Of a stretch of 64,000 nt of DNA, positions 33,454 through 44,257 are shown piece after piece. Within the stretch, counting starts at the first letter, position 1. Each line of letters starts with the position of its first letter. The notes under the pieces were generated by a model. That model searched no databases and was not told the DNA's origin. It saw nothing but the letters and a program-made list of their open reading frames with translations. The stretch is from positions 6,200,001 to 6,264,000 of the forward strand of contig JAHEWK010000001.1 in NCBI GenBank assembly GCA_020740775.1. The letters run 5' to 3'. This DNA is from Ilyonectria destructans (lineage: Eukaryota > Ascomycota > Sordariomycetes > Hypocreales > Nectriaceae). Position numbers and translations under genes: made by a program.

Positions 33454-36400
33454 TGCGGGTAAATGAGGCCTCCCCTACCTGATGAAGGGGGCACTGCGAC
33501 AAAAAGAAAGAGGAAGATGATAGGGTTTGGATGACGGACTTAAAGAGACTTCTCGTATATACTTATGAATGCATACGAATATTCCCAATGAATGACCTGT
33601 TCCCGGATCAATCCCAGGTCCCGTTACTGACTACATGGCATATTAGCTCAAGTATCAACACCTGAACGCAAGAACGCAACGGCAGAGAACGCACCTAAGC
33701 GCTTCGGTCACGCACAGCTGGCACTGCGCTGATCTCTCGCTTACTCGCCGGCTACTACACTGTGTCCAAAGACCCTGTCAACTGACTTCAGTATCGTTGC
33801 GGACGATACCACCTCGGGTGTCCCATCAACCGGGTAGGGGCATCCGTTTGTTGAGCCTCTGGTAACGTCACAAACTTCGTTCACCAATCGCGCCCATAAT
33901 TATTCGGTCGAATACCCCCATTCCGTTACCCTTCGCGAAAGTAGCCCATTCTGGTCATCCAGTTCACAGGATATCCTTGAACAGAACTGGTCACCTACCA
34001 CCCTATTGAGACCACATGCAGATGACAGATGAACTTCCACTATTACTGTTACCCCCAAACTAGAGAAAATAGGCGAAACTCACATGATGATCATACGATT
34101 TCGCTTACAGCTCGGATTCCTTGGCCGTTCTCCATCTTCGTCAAACCTCGCAAGGGGGGGAAAAGTCCACCCAGTTCTTCACCGACAAAGCCCGCCTCTC
34201 GCAGCCGAAATTGGCCGTCGAATGAGTCAATGAAGTGATAGTGAGCGAAGTGTTTATAAATGCAGCTCCCCCATCGGTTTCCAGTGGTCGGTCAGCTCGG
34301 GTACGCTGCGTCTGGAGGCCCTCCCCTGGCGTCTTGGTGGGAGGGTGAGGGTGTGTTTGGAGAGGTAAGACGCTCTGTTTTATGTATGCAGCCTTCTTGG
34401 TATCAACTAACCCGGCTTTGTACTAGGACCATGGGGAGAAACCCGGACTGTTGTTGTCAGTGCCGGTGCTGCGCTTTGCCCATCAGCCAGCTGCCTCGTT
34501 CTCGGCTGTTGGGTCACGAGGAGCGATAGCTGTGCTGTTTCGCCTCGAAGAAAGCCTTGAGGGAGCCTCATGGTCAACCCAGCGGACAAAGGCCGCGTGG
34601 AGGTGTATGTTTGTGTCGTCAGGTTCTGCTCATGGGAGGGAGCCCATGAATTTGTTGGGGCACTGTCTGCGTCGTCATGTTGGTGCCTTCCGCGTCCTGA
34701 TCGAATAGACGGTCTATATACAGACACACCATCCAATCAAGACACATTGACCGATCGATTCAAGAACGAATACCGATGCCGGCGAGCCTGGACGTGTTGG
34801 GACGATTATGGTGCAACCGACAACAGGACGAGGTGGTCGGAGTCACTGTCGGCTGGGACAAAGTGGGACAACGGAAGCTACAGCATGAGGATGGAACGCG
34901 AGGGAATGCGAGGGCACTACAGGAGGGATGGCCATACCCGAGACGCGACGGTAACGTGGCATGGGATCTGGTCATGAGGCTCAAGGTTGCATATCCACCT
35001 AGACAATAGCTCCTCAATGAACTTTACTTGCAACGAACTGGCATATTCTACTACTCATAATTCCATCGCTCGTGAAGTGTCAGATTCTCCATGGTATATC
35101 GCGCCTGTGGATTTAACACGTTAGAAATATGATGCTTGCAACTCGGATTCGGTGAAAGTAGGGACTTTGAATGGATGCTCGATAATATACCGCCTCCCTT
35201 ACCATATGCAACAAATACGCGAAGGTGATGGTAACCACATCCCTGACTATCTGCGCGCACTTACCATGGGTTGGCTCACGATCGATCGCTGAACATGCAC
35301 CCCAGACCCATACCACGATGTAGAGAGCTGCATTGTGTTCGACGAAACCGTTGTACATTCCACAGAGGCTAAGCCGGCATGGCACAGTTGAACAAGATGG
35401 GTGTCTCACATAGCCATTTTGAGGCCTCATGCGGAGGGGTATTACAAAATTTACGCCCAACGGGTTCCCTCGAGGCCTGCCAGAAGACCCATGTACCGGG
35501 AACAACCTAACCGCTGAAACTTTAACACGCTGTCAATCTCAATGGGGAGTGGGGGTTCTAGGCGAGTACTTGAGGTGGACCACATTCAGAACTTGGCCTC
35601 CCAGATCTCCGTTGCTGACAATGATGAAACTATACTATGCAGCCCCGAGTTTATTTCTCACGAGATGGCTGCTAACTTTGCCAAGAATGAATGCTGAATC
35701 ACATAAAGTAGAGTTCATCAACTGGAGGAATAACAACGCATGGACTAGCAAGAAGCCTTGTGATTGTGTGGCGGCCTGGTTGTGGAACTGGAAATATACC
35801 GAGACACTGTCGGACATGTAACCAGGGTCTGAGGTACATTGGTCGCGTGTCCTCAGTGACTTAGAACTTTGAGCCGAACCTCAGGGTTCTATTGGATCAA
35901 TGGATGGGCAGTCTCAGGGACTTGGACTTGAAGTCTTAGGGACTCGGACTTGAAGTCTCAAAGACTCGGACTCGAAGTGAACCACGACCGTTTTAGAGAA
36001 CCCATATTGGCTATCCATAAAAGTTGATTCAGTGGAACAACAAGGGACTGCGAGGAAGTTTACATCTTTTGGCTCCATACCACCTCCCGAACATCACAGT
36101 ATAATCTGCAAGGAGTCTCATTATCAAGGCAGAATGGTATCTTCAGCCAATGATATCGAATATTTCCATCCGCATCAAGATCACGATATCGGAGGTAACA
36201 ACGGCCGACGTGTTTCGGTGTGTTCCCTGACATGCACACACATGCTCTGCTCAGGCGCCCTCGCAGCCGGTATCCGAAAGCAGTAACGAACCGCTGCCGG
36301 TGTCCGATCGACAGTGAGTCAAAGGCATATTGGGCACGAAAGTGAGGCTTCTAACGATAGTTTGGGGTGCAGCGCGTCACCAAATGGTCGCGATGCCATT

Positions 36401-36816
36401 GCGTGTGTGACAACTTGCAACGAGCCAGAGTAAGCCGTGCCACGAACCTCGGGTCCGCAGCTGTGCAAGGGCCAGACTTTTGTCACAAGGACAGAAAGTG
36501 AGAGTGAATCACAGCTACTCTATGATGATGTGTACTACTGATGGGCTGCCGGCGTTGAGAACGGGTTTGAACTCTGAACTATAAGTACGGTCTTAGCTAT
36601 CCTTCATATCCCTTCCTTCCTCAGCACTGTATCGAGTCTTGTAAGCCACTCCAACCAGCCTGAGTTCCTGTTTCTACCTTTGCTGCGCTTTAGTTTTGGT
36701 TTGAGAGAGGCAACCTCTGCCTTTCCCTTTTCACTTCCCTGCTGGCCCTTTTTGGAGACACAGGCTACAGAGGACCACCTGACCTGTGCGATATTGCCAG
36801 CTGGTATCCTCTCACA
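33454..36816. other. Gene-poor region, 3.4 kb
   Basis: No supported gene on either strand; overlapping short frames lack motifs and phase-matched introns. It contains a three-copy 22-bp repeat at 35911-35976. The 3' flank of the beta-glucosidase gene is at its left end and the promoter of the Cys/His-repeat gene at its right end. Confidence 0.5.
35911..35976. repeat. Three tandem copies of a 22-bp unit
   Basis: Units at 35911-35932, 35933-35954 and 35955-35976 follow GTCTCAGGGACTCGGACTTG plus AA, with one to four changes each. They are non-coding and their function is unknown. Confidence 0.8.
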
Positions 36817-38415
36817 ATGCCCTTCTTCAGCAGCAGAAGCAACTCAAGGTTGTCCCATCAGAAATGCGGTAAACCCGACTGTTGTTCAGTCGTTTACTGC
36901 AAGGACGGTCGCACGTCTTTGTGGTGCAAAAGACGTGAGTTGGCTACCTTGGCCCAGCAATGGACATTAAACTGACAGGACAAAGATTCGTGCCGCCTTG
37001 GACCTGCTCTCTGTAGGGAAAAGAAGAAAAAGAGCAGGGACTATTGTCGCCGGCGTAAGTCCATCTGCCTTCACCCCTTCCCACCGACATTTCCTAACCA
37101 AAACTAGACAGGACATGTGATGCCCAGGGATGCAGCGTGGAGCGAAACTGCAAGCACACAGTTTCTTGGTGTTGCCCAGAACGTCAGTCCCCCTTTCTCA
37201 GCTGAATATAAGCCATAGGAAGTCGTTCTAATTACTGACATCGTGAGCAGACGCCTGCCGCTTCGACAGTCCACCTGGGAAACGGGCCTGTGCAAAGAAG
37301 CCTGCAGCGGGTTCATCCTACTGCAGTGACCACGTGCAACAGTCGACGTGCGCATGGGAACGTTGCAGGCTGGAAAAGTTTCCGGGCAGTCAATTCTGTT
37401 TGACACACAAGTGCGTCGTGTGCTCGAGAGGATGTTATCCCGGCCGTGATACTGGGCAGTGCTCCCAGCACCAACCCTGTGCAGCCCCTAAGTGCACCAA
37501 CTGCTGCGCTGTTGGGAGCGATGGCGAGCCTCAGATGTGCTGTCCCAAGCACCACATCTGCTCAGCTCCTGGGAGAAAATGCCAGGAAGTTGTGACCAAG
37601 GCCCAGACATGCTGTCAGCGGCATCGCTGCGGTATCAAGGGGTGTAAGAGAAGCCGGGATCAGTACCGCGGCCAAAGCAATCAGTGGTGTCGGGACCGTA
37701 AGTCAACTTTACTCACCAAACACATCCTGTATACCAGCTAACTAGATAAGATGCTTGCACGAAGGGAAACTGCTTAGGACGCATAGCAAGCCCGGGCGTT
37801 CCGTTGTCTCGAAACTGTGTCGACCACACATGCCGACACGCGGATTGCTTCGGGCAGGCCATTGATGCCCGCGGACTGTGTCAACAGCACTGCTGCAGAG
37901 CTCTCAGCTGCAGCACCCAAACTGCGATGGGGAACGCTTATTGCGGGAACCACAAGTGCCAGGACGCAGACTGCAAGCTGCCTGCTAAGATGCTGGGCGG
38001 GTACTGCATGCAGCACGCTTGCGTGATTGAAGATTGCGGGGATGAGAGAGCTAAATCTCACCGCAACCTGTGCGTGGAGCACGTCTACCGCGCGGGAGGC
38101 GATGATGAGTTTACTCGCAGCATCCAGGAACGCAATCTCTTGGAAGCGCAGCGGATGGCCGACGAGCAAGAACGGCTAGCGGAACAGCAGAGGATCGGGG
38201 ACGAGCGAGAGGAGCGAGAGTTGCTTGCAAAATACGCGAGTGCGAAGGAGCAGAAGCAACGAGACGCGGCCGCCCGACAGCATCGACAACAACAACAACG
38301 CCAATGGCGAGCTGTCCCAAGACCTCAAGCCCGGAACGATAGAGTCCGGGAAGAGGCAGAGCAAAGGGCGCGGCTCTACCAGCGTTTGCCAACTCGGGGA
38401 GTGCGAGGCTGGTGA
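36817..38415 (+). CDS. Protein of fourteen Cys-Cys-Cys-His repeats with a charged coiled-coil tail
   Basis: Exons 36817-36934, 36986-37054, 37108-37182, 37251-37697 and 37751-38415 give 457 residues. From residue 17 to about 340 the chain is fourteen repeats of C-x(2-8)-C-x(9-14)-C-x2-H, most often C-x4-C. Examples are ACTKGNC...NCVDH, TCRHADC...LCQQH and KCQDADC...YCMQH. Each could bind one zinc through three Cys and one His. All four introns are phase 1 and fall inside the codon of a repeat-ending His (repeats 1, 2, 3 and 9), so exons 2 and 3 each equal one repeat. The acceptors were chosen because only these give the His and keep the Cys frame. The last 115 residues are Glu/Arg/Gln-rich and probably form a coiled coil. 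There is no signal peptide. I do not recognise a named family; nucleic-acid or protein binding is a guess. Confidence 0.85.
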
Positions 38416-39247
38416 GACAATCGCAGGTGTTCGCCCCAGATCGACAGCACGAGACCCTCGTCCTTCGAGGTTCTCGACTGCGCCCTCGACTCATTTCGTT
38501 CTCTGAAGAACATAAACATACCCGCCGCCATGTGCACCTCTGAAGCGCATGTTTGACACCAACTCCATTCATCATTCTCAGATGCTTTGCCCAACGACAG
38601 AGACACTGTTCCGAGCAGTTTGGATTGTGGACATATACAAGGAAGTAAATATTTTAGAACATTGCCATTCGCACACATACATATGACTACTTGCACACAG
38701 ATACAAATATGTCTAGCTACGCCTCAGCCTTCTTTTCATATCTGGCCTAGGCGTACAATTAGAAGTACGCTCCTGGGTTGCAGGCCTACATTTGTTACTT
38801 ATTTAATCACATAAGAGTCTTGATGGAGAGGGGTACATACTTGGAATCAGTCTTACCAAACTTACTCTACTAAATACTACATCGTGGAAAATATGTTTAA
38901 TTCTCGAAGTATTGTGGGATAACTTGTGTGTGCTCTGAGTAGAGGCGGGAGAAGTGTGAAAAAGGCAAATGACGAAATTGGCTTTGATCCAGTAGCCCAC
39001 CGGGTGCTCCAAGCGCCTTGGACAACCTTTGTGTCTACAAAGATCGATACTTTACATAGGCAAATGAACATGTTCTGAACCAAAGCTTACTTCCAATTTG
39101 AACAATTAATCCTTGCCCATTTCCCCTCGTTGCATCTTTTCCTGCGCGCGTAAATATTACACAAAAAATACACAGTAGGCGAGAGGCGGGGAGTCTTCTT
39201 CGGCTACGCCCAAATTCTTTCAACTCTCTGCGCGAGAAATATTTTTA
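38416..39247. other. Intergenic region between two same-direction genes
   Basis: AT-rich for the most part. No gene or repeat was seen. The 3' flank of the Cys/His-repeat gene and the promoter of the 2EXR gene. Confidence 0.55.
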
Positions 39248-40276
39248 ATGTTTGGAACGTTTCATCGCTTCTCTGAGCTTCCTTTGGAACTCAGGGAAGA
39301 GATCTGGAAGCTCACAATTCGTCCTGATCGACCGGGAGTTCATGCCTTCAGCATCTACAGCAGTAAGGAAGACGAAGATGCCATCGACGAAATGAACGAT
39401 GCCAGACTACCCGCCGCATATTCACCCGATCTTCGCCTAGCAGCTCCGCAACTGGCGCTCCGGTCTGTCGACAATCCTTCAAGCAAACGCAACGACACAA
39501 CGGCCTCGTGGACTGTAAACAACCCATCAACATACCTTATCGACGGAGGCCTCTGGACGGCTTGTAAAGAATCGCGGTTCATTATGGAGCGCCACTTCTG
39601 TACTAAAAAATGGGATGCGATTCGGAAACATTCCTTTCAGAGCTTCAGAGATGCCCAACGTCAGGAGTCTGTGCCGGCAATGGGATGTTTCCACGAGAAG
39701 GATGCCAGCGACCACTACTTTACAGTTTTCCCAAATAAAGATCTTTTCTATCTCCAACCATACAACCTCAACACGCTTGACTGGGGAAGGATTTCCCACG
39801 ACATATCTATTGCTTCAATGTGGAATGGTTTCGGGGGCCTAAAGCATGTCGCCCTGGAATTTAACCCAAATTGGGCTCTGGAGCTGGAAAAAGATCGACC
39901 CTTTTTTATCGAGTTGGAATTCATGACCAATCTCACTGACGCGGCTATTGATGGAACAGCGTGGGGAGGATTAGATACGCTTTGGTTCATCGACTTCGGG
40001 ATGAAACGAAAAGCACATGTCCCTACAAAAGCGGAAACTGAGAGACCGCCTCGCAAAGTCTTCTATCAGAACAAGTGTCGCTTTGTAGAAGTTTATACAG
40101 GCGCACCATTTGATCATCAATGGGAGCAGTATTATAAGGCTGGAGGAGATGAGAATATTTCGAGTCGTAGATTTATCCAGGAGCTTGAATACGCCATTGA
40201 GGACGGACTTGATGACCGTCAGGCCGAACACTTTACTCCGACTGCGAAAATTGGGATCCTAGGCTGCGAGTTCTGA
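39248..40276 (+). CDS. 2EXR-domain protein
   Basis: A single exon of 342 residues. The N terminus FHRFSELPLELREEIWKLTI (about residues 5-24) is the signature of the fungal 2EXR family, with an F-box-like PxELRxxIW pattern. The body is as expected: a middle segment ending in TACKESRFIMERHF (the usual CxESR site near residue 110) and a mixed C-terminal half with the AWGGLDTLWFIDFG stretch typical of the group. Members are numerous in Pezizomycotina and uncharacterised; adaptor or ligase-linked roles have been guessed from the F-box likeness. No membrane helix or signal peptide is seen. The gene converges with the rhamnosidase gene about 340 bp away. Confidence 0.88.
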   Translation: MFGTFHRFSELPLELREEIWKLTIRPDRPGVHAFSIYSSKEDEDAIDEMNDARLPAAYSPDLRLAAPQLALRSVDNPSSKRNDTTASWTVNNPSTYLIDGGLWTACKESRFIMERHFCTKKWDAIRKHSFQSFRDAQRQESVPAMGCFHEKDASDHYFTVFPNKDLFYLQPYNLNTLDWGRISHDISIASMWNGFGGLKHVALEFNPNWALELEKDRPFFIELEFMTNLTDAAIDGTAWGGLDTLWFIDFGMKRKAHVPTKAETERPPRKVFYQNKCRFVEVYTGAPFDHQWEQYYKAGGDENISSRRFIQELEYAIEDGLDDRQAEHFTPTAKIGILGCEF

Positions 40277-40617
40277 CAAAACCTCAATAACACGCACAAG
40301 GCAGCATCTTTAATAGAGTCATACATTTTATACGATTTGATCTGAGCGTTTATTCTTAACATTTCTTTGTCCTTATTTTTATTTTATTTATTTTGCTTCA
40401 TAAACCAAGATATGCGGATATGTGGCCTGTGAGCGCAATTTTTGGGTGACAAAGGAGAAATGCGGCGTAGAAAATAAACGAGGTCACGTAATAAAGCTGT
40501 ATGGACAGCAATGCTCTCAATTAACTAGGGCATCTATCGATGTCCTGACTTTTTGATGGCTGGGTAATATAAACAGAGTGTTTGTCGACAAAGTCCACAG
40601 CAGTTTTCAAGGCATTT
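40277..40617. other. AT-rich spacer between two converging genes
   Basis: Contains T-rich and A-rich stretches (for example ATTTTTATTTTATTTATTTTG near 40375) suited to 3' ends on both strands. Nothing else was seen. Confidence 0.6.
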
Positions 40618-43290
40618 CTATATTTCGATTGCGTCATCATCGTGAGGAGTGAACGGCCGGTAGAACGGGAGAATCGGCCATTCTGGCTGCTCGTATGGCG
40701 CCGAGAAAGTGTGAGTTCCAGAGCCGACATGAACAGTTTCAGTGCTCGCCGGAAGTTTGATCGCCGCGACCGAGTTCAGCGGGATCTTGACCGTCATGGT
40801 GAATAGCTCTCCTTCAATCGCCCAAGAGACTTCAATCATGCCGTACGGCGACAGGTGCTTCGCCTTCACGGATGTCACTGATCCCCCAGGGATGGGTGCG
40901 ATCTGTATCTTCTTCCAACCGGGTCCGAGGGATGTGATTCCTGCCATCACGCTATGCATCCAATCCGCCACAGCCCCCAAGGCGTAGTGGTTGAAGGACG
41001 TCATCTCACCTGGGTTGACGGAACCATCGGGCAGCATGCTGTCCCACCTCTCCCAGATAGTCGTCGCTCCCATCTGCACAGGGTACAGCCAGGATGGATT
41101 TCTTCGGTGTTCAAGCATGCGGTTGAAGATTTGCGTCCTGCCAGCCTTCGACAAGGCGGGCCCCAAGATGGCACTTCCCACAAATCCGGAAGCGATCTTG
41201 AAACGAGACTCGGATCGGATAATCTCCTCTAATCGAGCAGCTGCGACTTCGACCTGCTCTTCTGTTTTGAGAAAGTCGAAATGGATGGCAAGGGCGATTG
41301 CCGTCTGTGAGTCATTGACTACTCGACCTCGCCGGGTAATATACTCGTCGGTGAATGCCTCAAGAAGCTCATTGAAGTTATTCAAGTACTTCTTTGCGCC
41401 CTCTTCGTCTCCAACCACTGAGGAAATCTTGGCCATTAATCTCGTGATGTGCACGAGGAAGGCGTTGGCCACGAAAACCGAGTCAGCTCGGCCCAAGCCA
41501 GGCTCTGAAGGTGGCGCCGATGGATCGAGCCAGTCGCCAAGTTGTTGCACGCTCGTCGTATCCCAGAGCTTCCTTTCGTTCCTGGGGATTCCTTGTTCAA
41601 TCCAAGCCCGCATTCCTTCAATTTGGGCCTCCAGGACTTTCTTATCACCAGATGCTTGATACAAGTCCCAAGGAACCAGTACCACCGCATCACCCCACAC
41701 GGCAGTGGCTGGTCTGAAGGGGAAGTCAGGGAAGACGTCAGGGGTGAACAAATTGGGAATGCCAGTTTTGTTTTGCTTCTGCTCTGAGTCTACATCACTC
41801 AGCCAGTTCTTCAAAACTCCAACAGTATCGTACAGGAAGCTTCCTGTTTTGGAGAAGACAGCAATATCTCCAGTCCACCCGAGTCTCTCATCTCGCTGTG
41901 GGCAATCTGTCGGGACACCGACGAAATTGCCACGCATACTCCACACAATGTTCTTGTGTAGCTTCGAGATTAATGGGTGGGAGCAGTCAAACCAACCTGT
42001 CCTTTCCATGTCTGAGTGAACAACAACTGCCGTGATGGACAACAGGTCAGCCATCGCCAACCCGGTGATCTCGGCATATCGAAACCCGTGGAAAGTAAAC
42101 TTGGGTTCCCATTCAATTGAGTCGCTTCCGGAGAGGATTATAGAGTCCTGGGCCTTGGCGTTCCTCAAAGGGCGGGTGTCAACATGTTCTTTATCCTTTT
42201 GCAAGACTTCGCCATGCTGAATCACCACCTTCTGCCCCGAAGTGCCAGCAGCGATTCGGATCTTGACCCAGCCGACGAGATTTTGTCCAAAGTCAACAAT
42301 GATAGACTTGGACTTGGACTCCCGTGTTTCTAATGGCTGCTGGAATTGTGTTCGTCGGATGGGCGGGCCACTGGGGGCGACCAGGCGTTCTCTGCGGTCG
42401 AGCGTCGCAGTCTTGACCTGGCGCCAGTTGGAGTCATCGAAATCCGGTAGCAGCCAGCTTGGCTCATCTATCCGGGCATCGAATTCTTCTCCATCGTAGA
42501 TTCCTGACGAAAGAAGTGGGCCAAATTCCTCTTTCCAGGACTTGTCGGTATTGATCACAACAGGTTCTCCATCTGAGGGTGTCAGGAATAGAGACGCCTG
42601 CAACCCCAATGTTTTGCCCCAAATGTTTTCATTCCCTCCTGCAAATCCCAGTCGTCCACAATACCACCCCTCGCCTACGTATGCCGCGATGGTGTTTTTG
42701 CCCGAGCGGAGGAGGCTCGTCACGTCGAAAGTCTGAAAGGGCAATTGGAATTTGTAGTTTGTCCAACCTGGTGTCAGCACATGGTCGCCAACTCTTTGGC
42801 CATTGATATGGCATTCGTAGAGTCCATGCGCTGTGATGTATAGTCGGGCCTTGGCCAGGCTGTTGACGTCTGCTACCTCAAAGTCGCGACGGAAGCGGAT
42901 AGGACGATGGGGTTTTCCCTTCTCGCCATCTAAACCAGATTCGATGACGTCGCAGGACCAAGTGGATTGGTCAATTCCGGCTTCAACTGCTGTCCAAAAT
43001 GACCATTCTGAAACGGAGCCGTCTGTGCCAGTCACCCTAACCCGAAGCCTCGCTGACTCGCGTTCCTGAAGAGGATCTGTTGGCCAAGGGGCAAGCACAG
43101 AGTCTGATGAGTTGGCATGGAATGATTGAATGTCTTTCAAGCTATCTCGCTGGATCTCAATGTCGTAGGAAGCTTGCTGCCAGTTTTGGACGTCCCCGCC
43201 AGACACCCATGACAATCGAGGGCTGCGCTCATCAATTCCCAAGGCTTCTCGGTGGTGCTCGAGCCGCACTTTGTCCACGGTGAGTGACAT
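40618..43290 (-). CDS. GH78 alpha-L-rhamnosidase (no signal peptide)
   Basis: A single exon of 890 residues from the ATG at 43290 (context ACAACCATGTCA). The frame extends 19 codons upstream but only from a TTG. It removes terminal alpha-L-rhamnose from flavonoid glycosides or pectic side chains. GH78 blocks are seen in order: the N-terminal VDKVRLEHHREALGIDE and PRLSW, the carbohydrate-binding part with ARLYITAHGLYECHINGQRVGD, and the (alpha/alpha)6 catalytic domain with VPTDCPQRDERLGWTGDI near residue 460, which holds the predicted acid Glu. TTIWERWDSM near residue 743 holds the predicted base Glu, and a C-terminal beta domain follows. No secretion signal is seen, so an intracellular enzyme acting on imported rhamnosides is inferred. 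The next gene is divergent, sharing a 967-bp spacer. Confidence 0.93.
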   Translation of the reverse strand: MSLTVDKVRLEHHREALGIDERSPRLSWVSGGDVQNWQQASYDIEIQRDSLKDIQSFHANSSDSVLAPWPTDPLQERESARLRVRVTGTDGSVSEWSFWTAVEAGIDQSTWSCDVIESGLDGEKGKPHRPIRFRRDFEVADVNSLAKARLYITAHGLYECHINGQRVGDHVLTPGWTNYKFQLPFQTFDVTSLLRSGKNTIAAYVGEGWYCGRLGFAGGNENIWGKTLGLQASLFLTPSDGEPVVINTDKSWKEEFGPLLSSGIYDGEEFDARIDEPSWLLPDFDDSNWRQVKTATLDRRERLVAPSGPPIRRTQFQQPLETRESKSKSIIVDFGQNLVGWVKIRIAAGTSGQKVVIQHGEVLQKDKEHVDTRPLRNAKAQDSIILSGSDSIEWEPKFTFHGFRYAEITGLAMADLLSITAVVVHSDMERTGWFDCSHPLISKLHKNIVWSMRGNFVGVPTDCPQRDERLGWTGDIAVFSKTGSFLYDTVGVLKNWLSDVDSEQKQNKTGIPNLFTPDVFPDFPFRPATAVWGDAVVLVPWDLYQASGDKKVLEAQIEGMRAWIEQGIPRNERKLWDTTSVQQLGDWLDPSAPPSEPGLGRADSVFVANAFLVHITRLMAKISSVVGDEEGAKKYLNNFNELLEAFTDEYITRRGRVVNDSQTAIALAIHFDFLKTEEQVEVAAARLEEIIRSESRFKIASGFVGSAILGPALSKAGRTQIFNRMLEHRRNPSWLYPVQMGATTIWERWDSMLPDGSVNPGEMTSFNHYALGAVADWMHSVMAGITSLGPGWKKIQIAPIPGGSVTSVKAKHLSPYGMIEVSWAIEGELFTMTVKIPLNSVAAIKLPASTETVHVGSGTHTFSAPYEQPEWPILPFYRPFTPHDDDAIEI

Positions 43291-44257
43291 GGTTGTGGAA
43301 TCGGTAATGTGGGAGGGTGTAAGGACTGTTGATGTCAACTCAACCAAGCCTCAGTGTGGAGAGTCTGGGAGATGGCTCGGCGGCTGGTGGTCAGGGCCCT
43401 GGGCTTTCTGGCGAGTTGACTTGAGAGCAATCTCAAAATCAAACCTCAAGCGCTCTTAGATATAAACTAAATCTCGGTGTAAATAATACCGAAAACATCA
43501 CCAATCCTCGCTCTTTCGGTAGGATGATTCTCTCATCCTTCCCGGATGTCGAACACGGGAATTGGTCCCGTCTGTGGGGCCGAAATGCTGCGGAGCCGGA
43601 GCCCAGGTACTCGCCAATTATGGATAAGGGCATGATAGCTGCTAGGCCCGAACAGGGCTAGGCTGTCCCGGAAAACCCGGGCTCGGCTGGTAACATCGGG
43701 TTACCCCGATCTTATGGCACGGACTGCGACGGTTTGAGATGTTCTACAGGTCTCGAGTTTTGGAGTTCCTTAGCGGTTTCAAATCCACATGTTTGATTTA
43801 CTAAAAATGCGAAACTTGAGGCACAGGTGTGGAAAGGCGGCGTTTCGATTGCAGAATGGAACACACTCGCGAATGACGGAGCTGCTTCCGGACGGTTTTC
43901 TACGACTAGTTAGGTGTCAATAGGCGTATCACGCGAAGGTACTATCGTGGAATTGATGCAACACATTAGGGACAGGAGATGCGGTGCTGAAAACATTGTA
44001 AATATTCAGGTAATATTATTTACTAATTGAAGCTCGAAGTTTTAGCGATGCGAAGCTGTCGTCGATCGCCACTTTTTGTTGATGTAAGTTAAACCCCATG
44101 TGGATCGGACTTTTGGTAAGTGCTTACTTGCCGGGTGACTCCAACGCCTCTCTTCGGTCTGTGCCAGGTGTCGCGTGTTTTATACTTAAGCAGGAGACGA
44201 CCTGCCTATAATAGCTAGTTGAGTAATTTTTGTCATTAATTTCGATACAATAAACCC
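43291..44257. promoter_or_regulatory. Divergent promoter region between the rhamnosidase and DUF5071-like genes
   Basis: Both genes are transcribed outward. A short inverted pair lies near 43666-43684 (TCCCGGAAAACCCGGGCTC region). No regulator site was recognised with confidence and no gene was seen. Confidence 0.5.

Noticed and set aside
43291..43347. Nineteen-codon N-terminal extension of the rhamnosidase
   Set aside because: It begins with TTG, not ATG, and the ATG at 43290 has a good start context and begins the conserved VDKVRLEHHREALG region.
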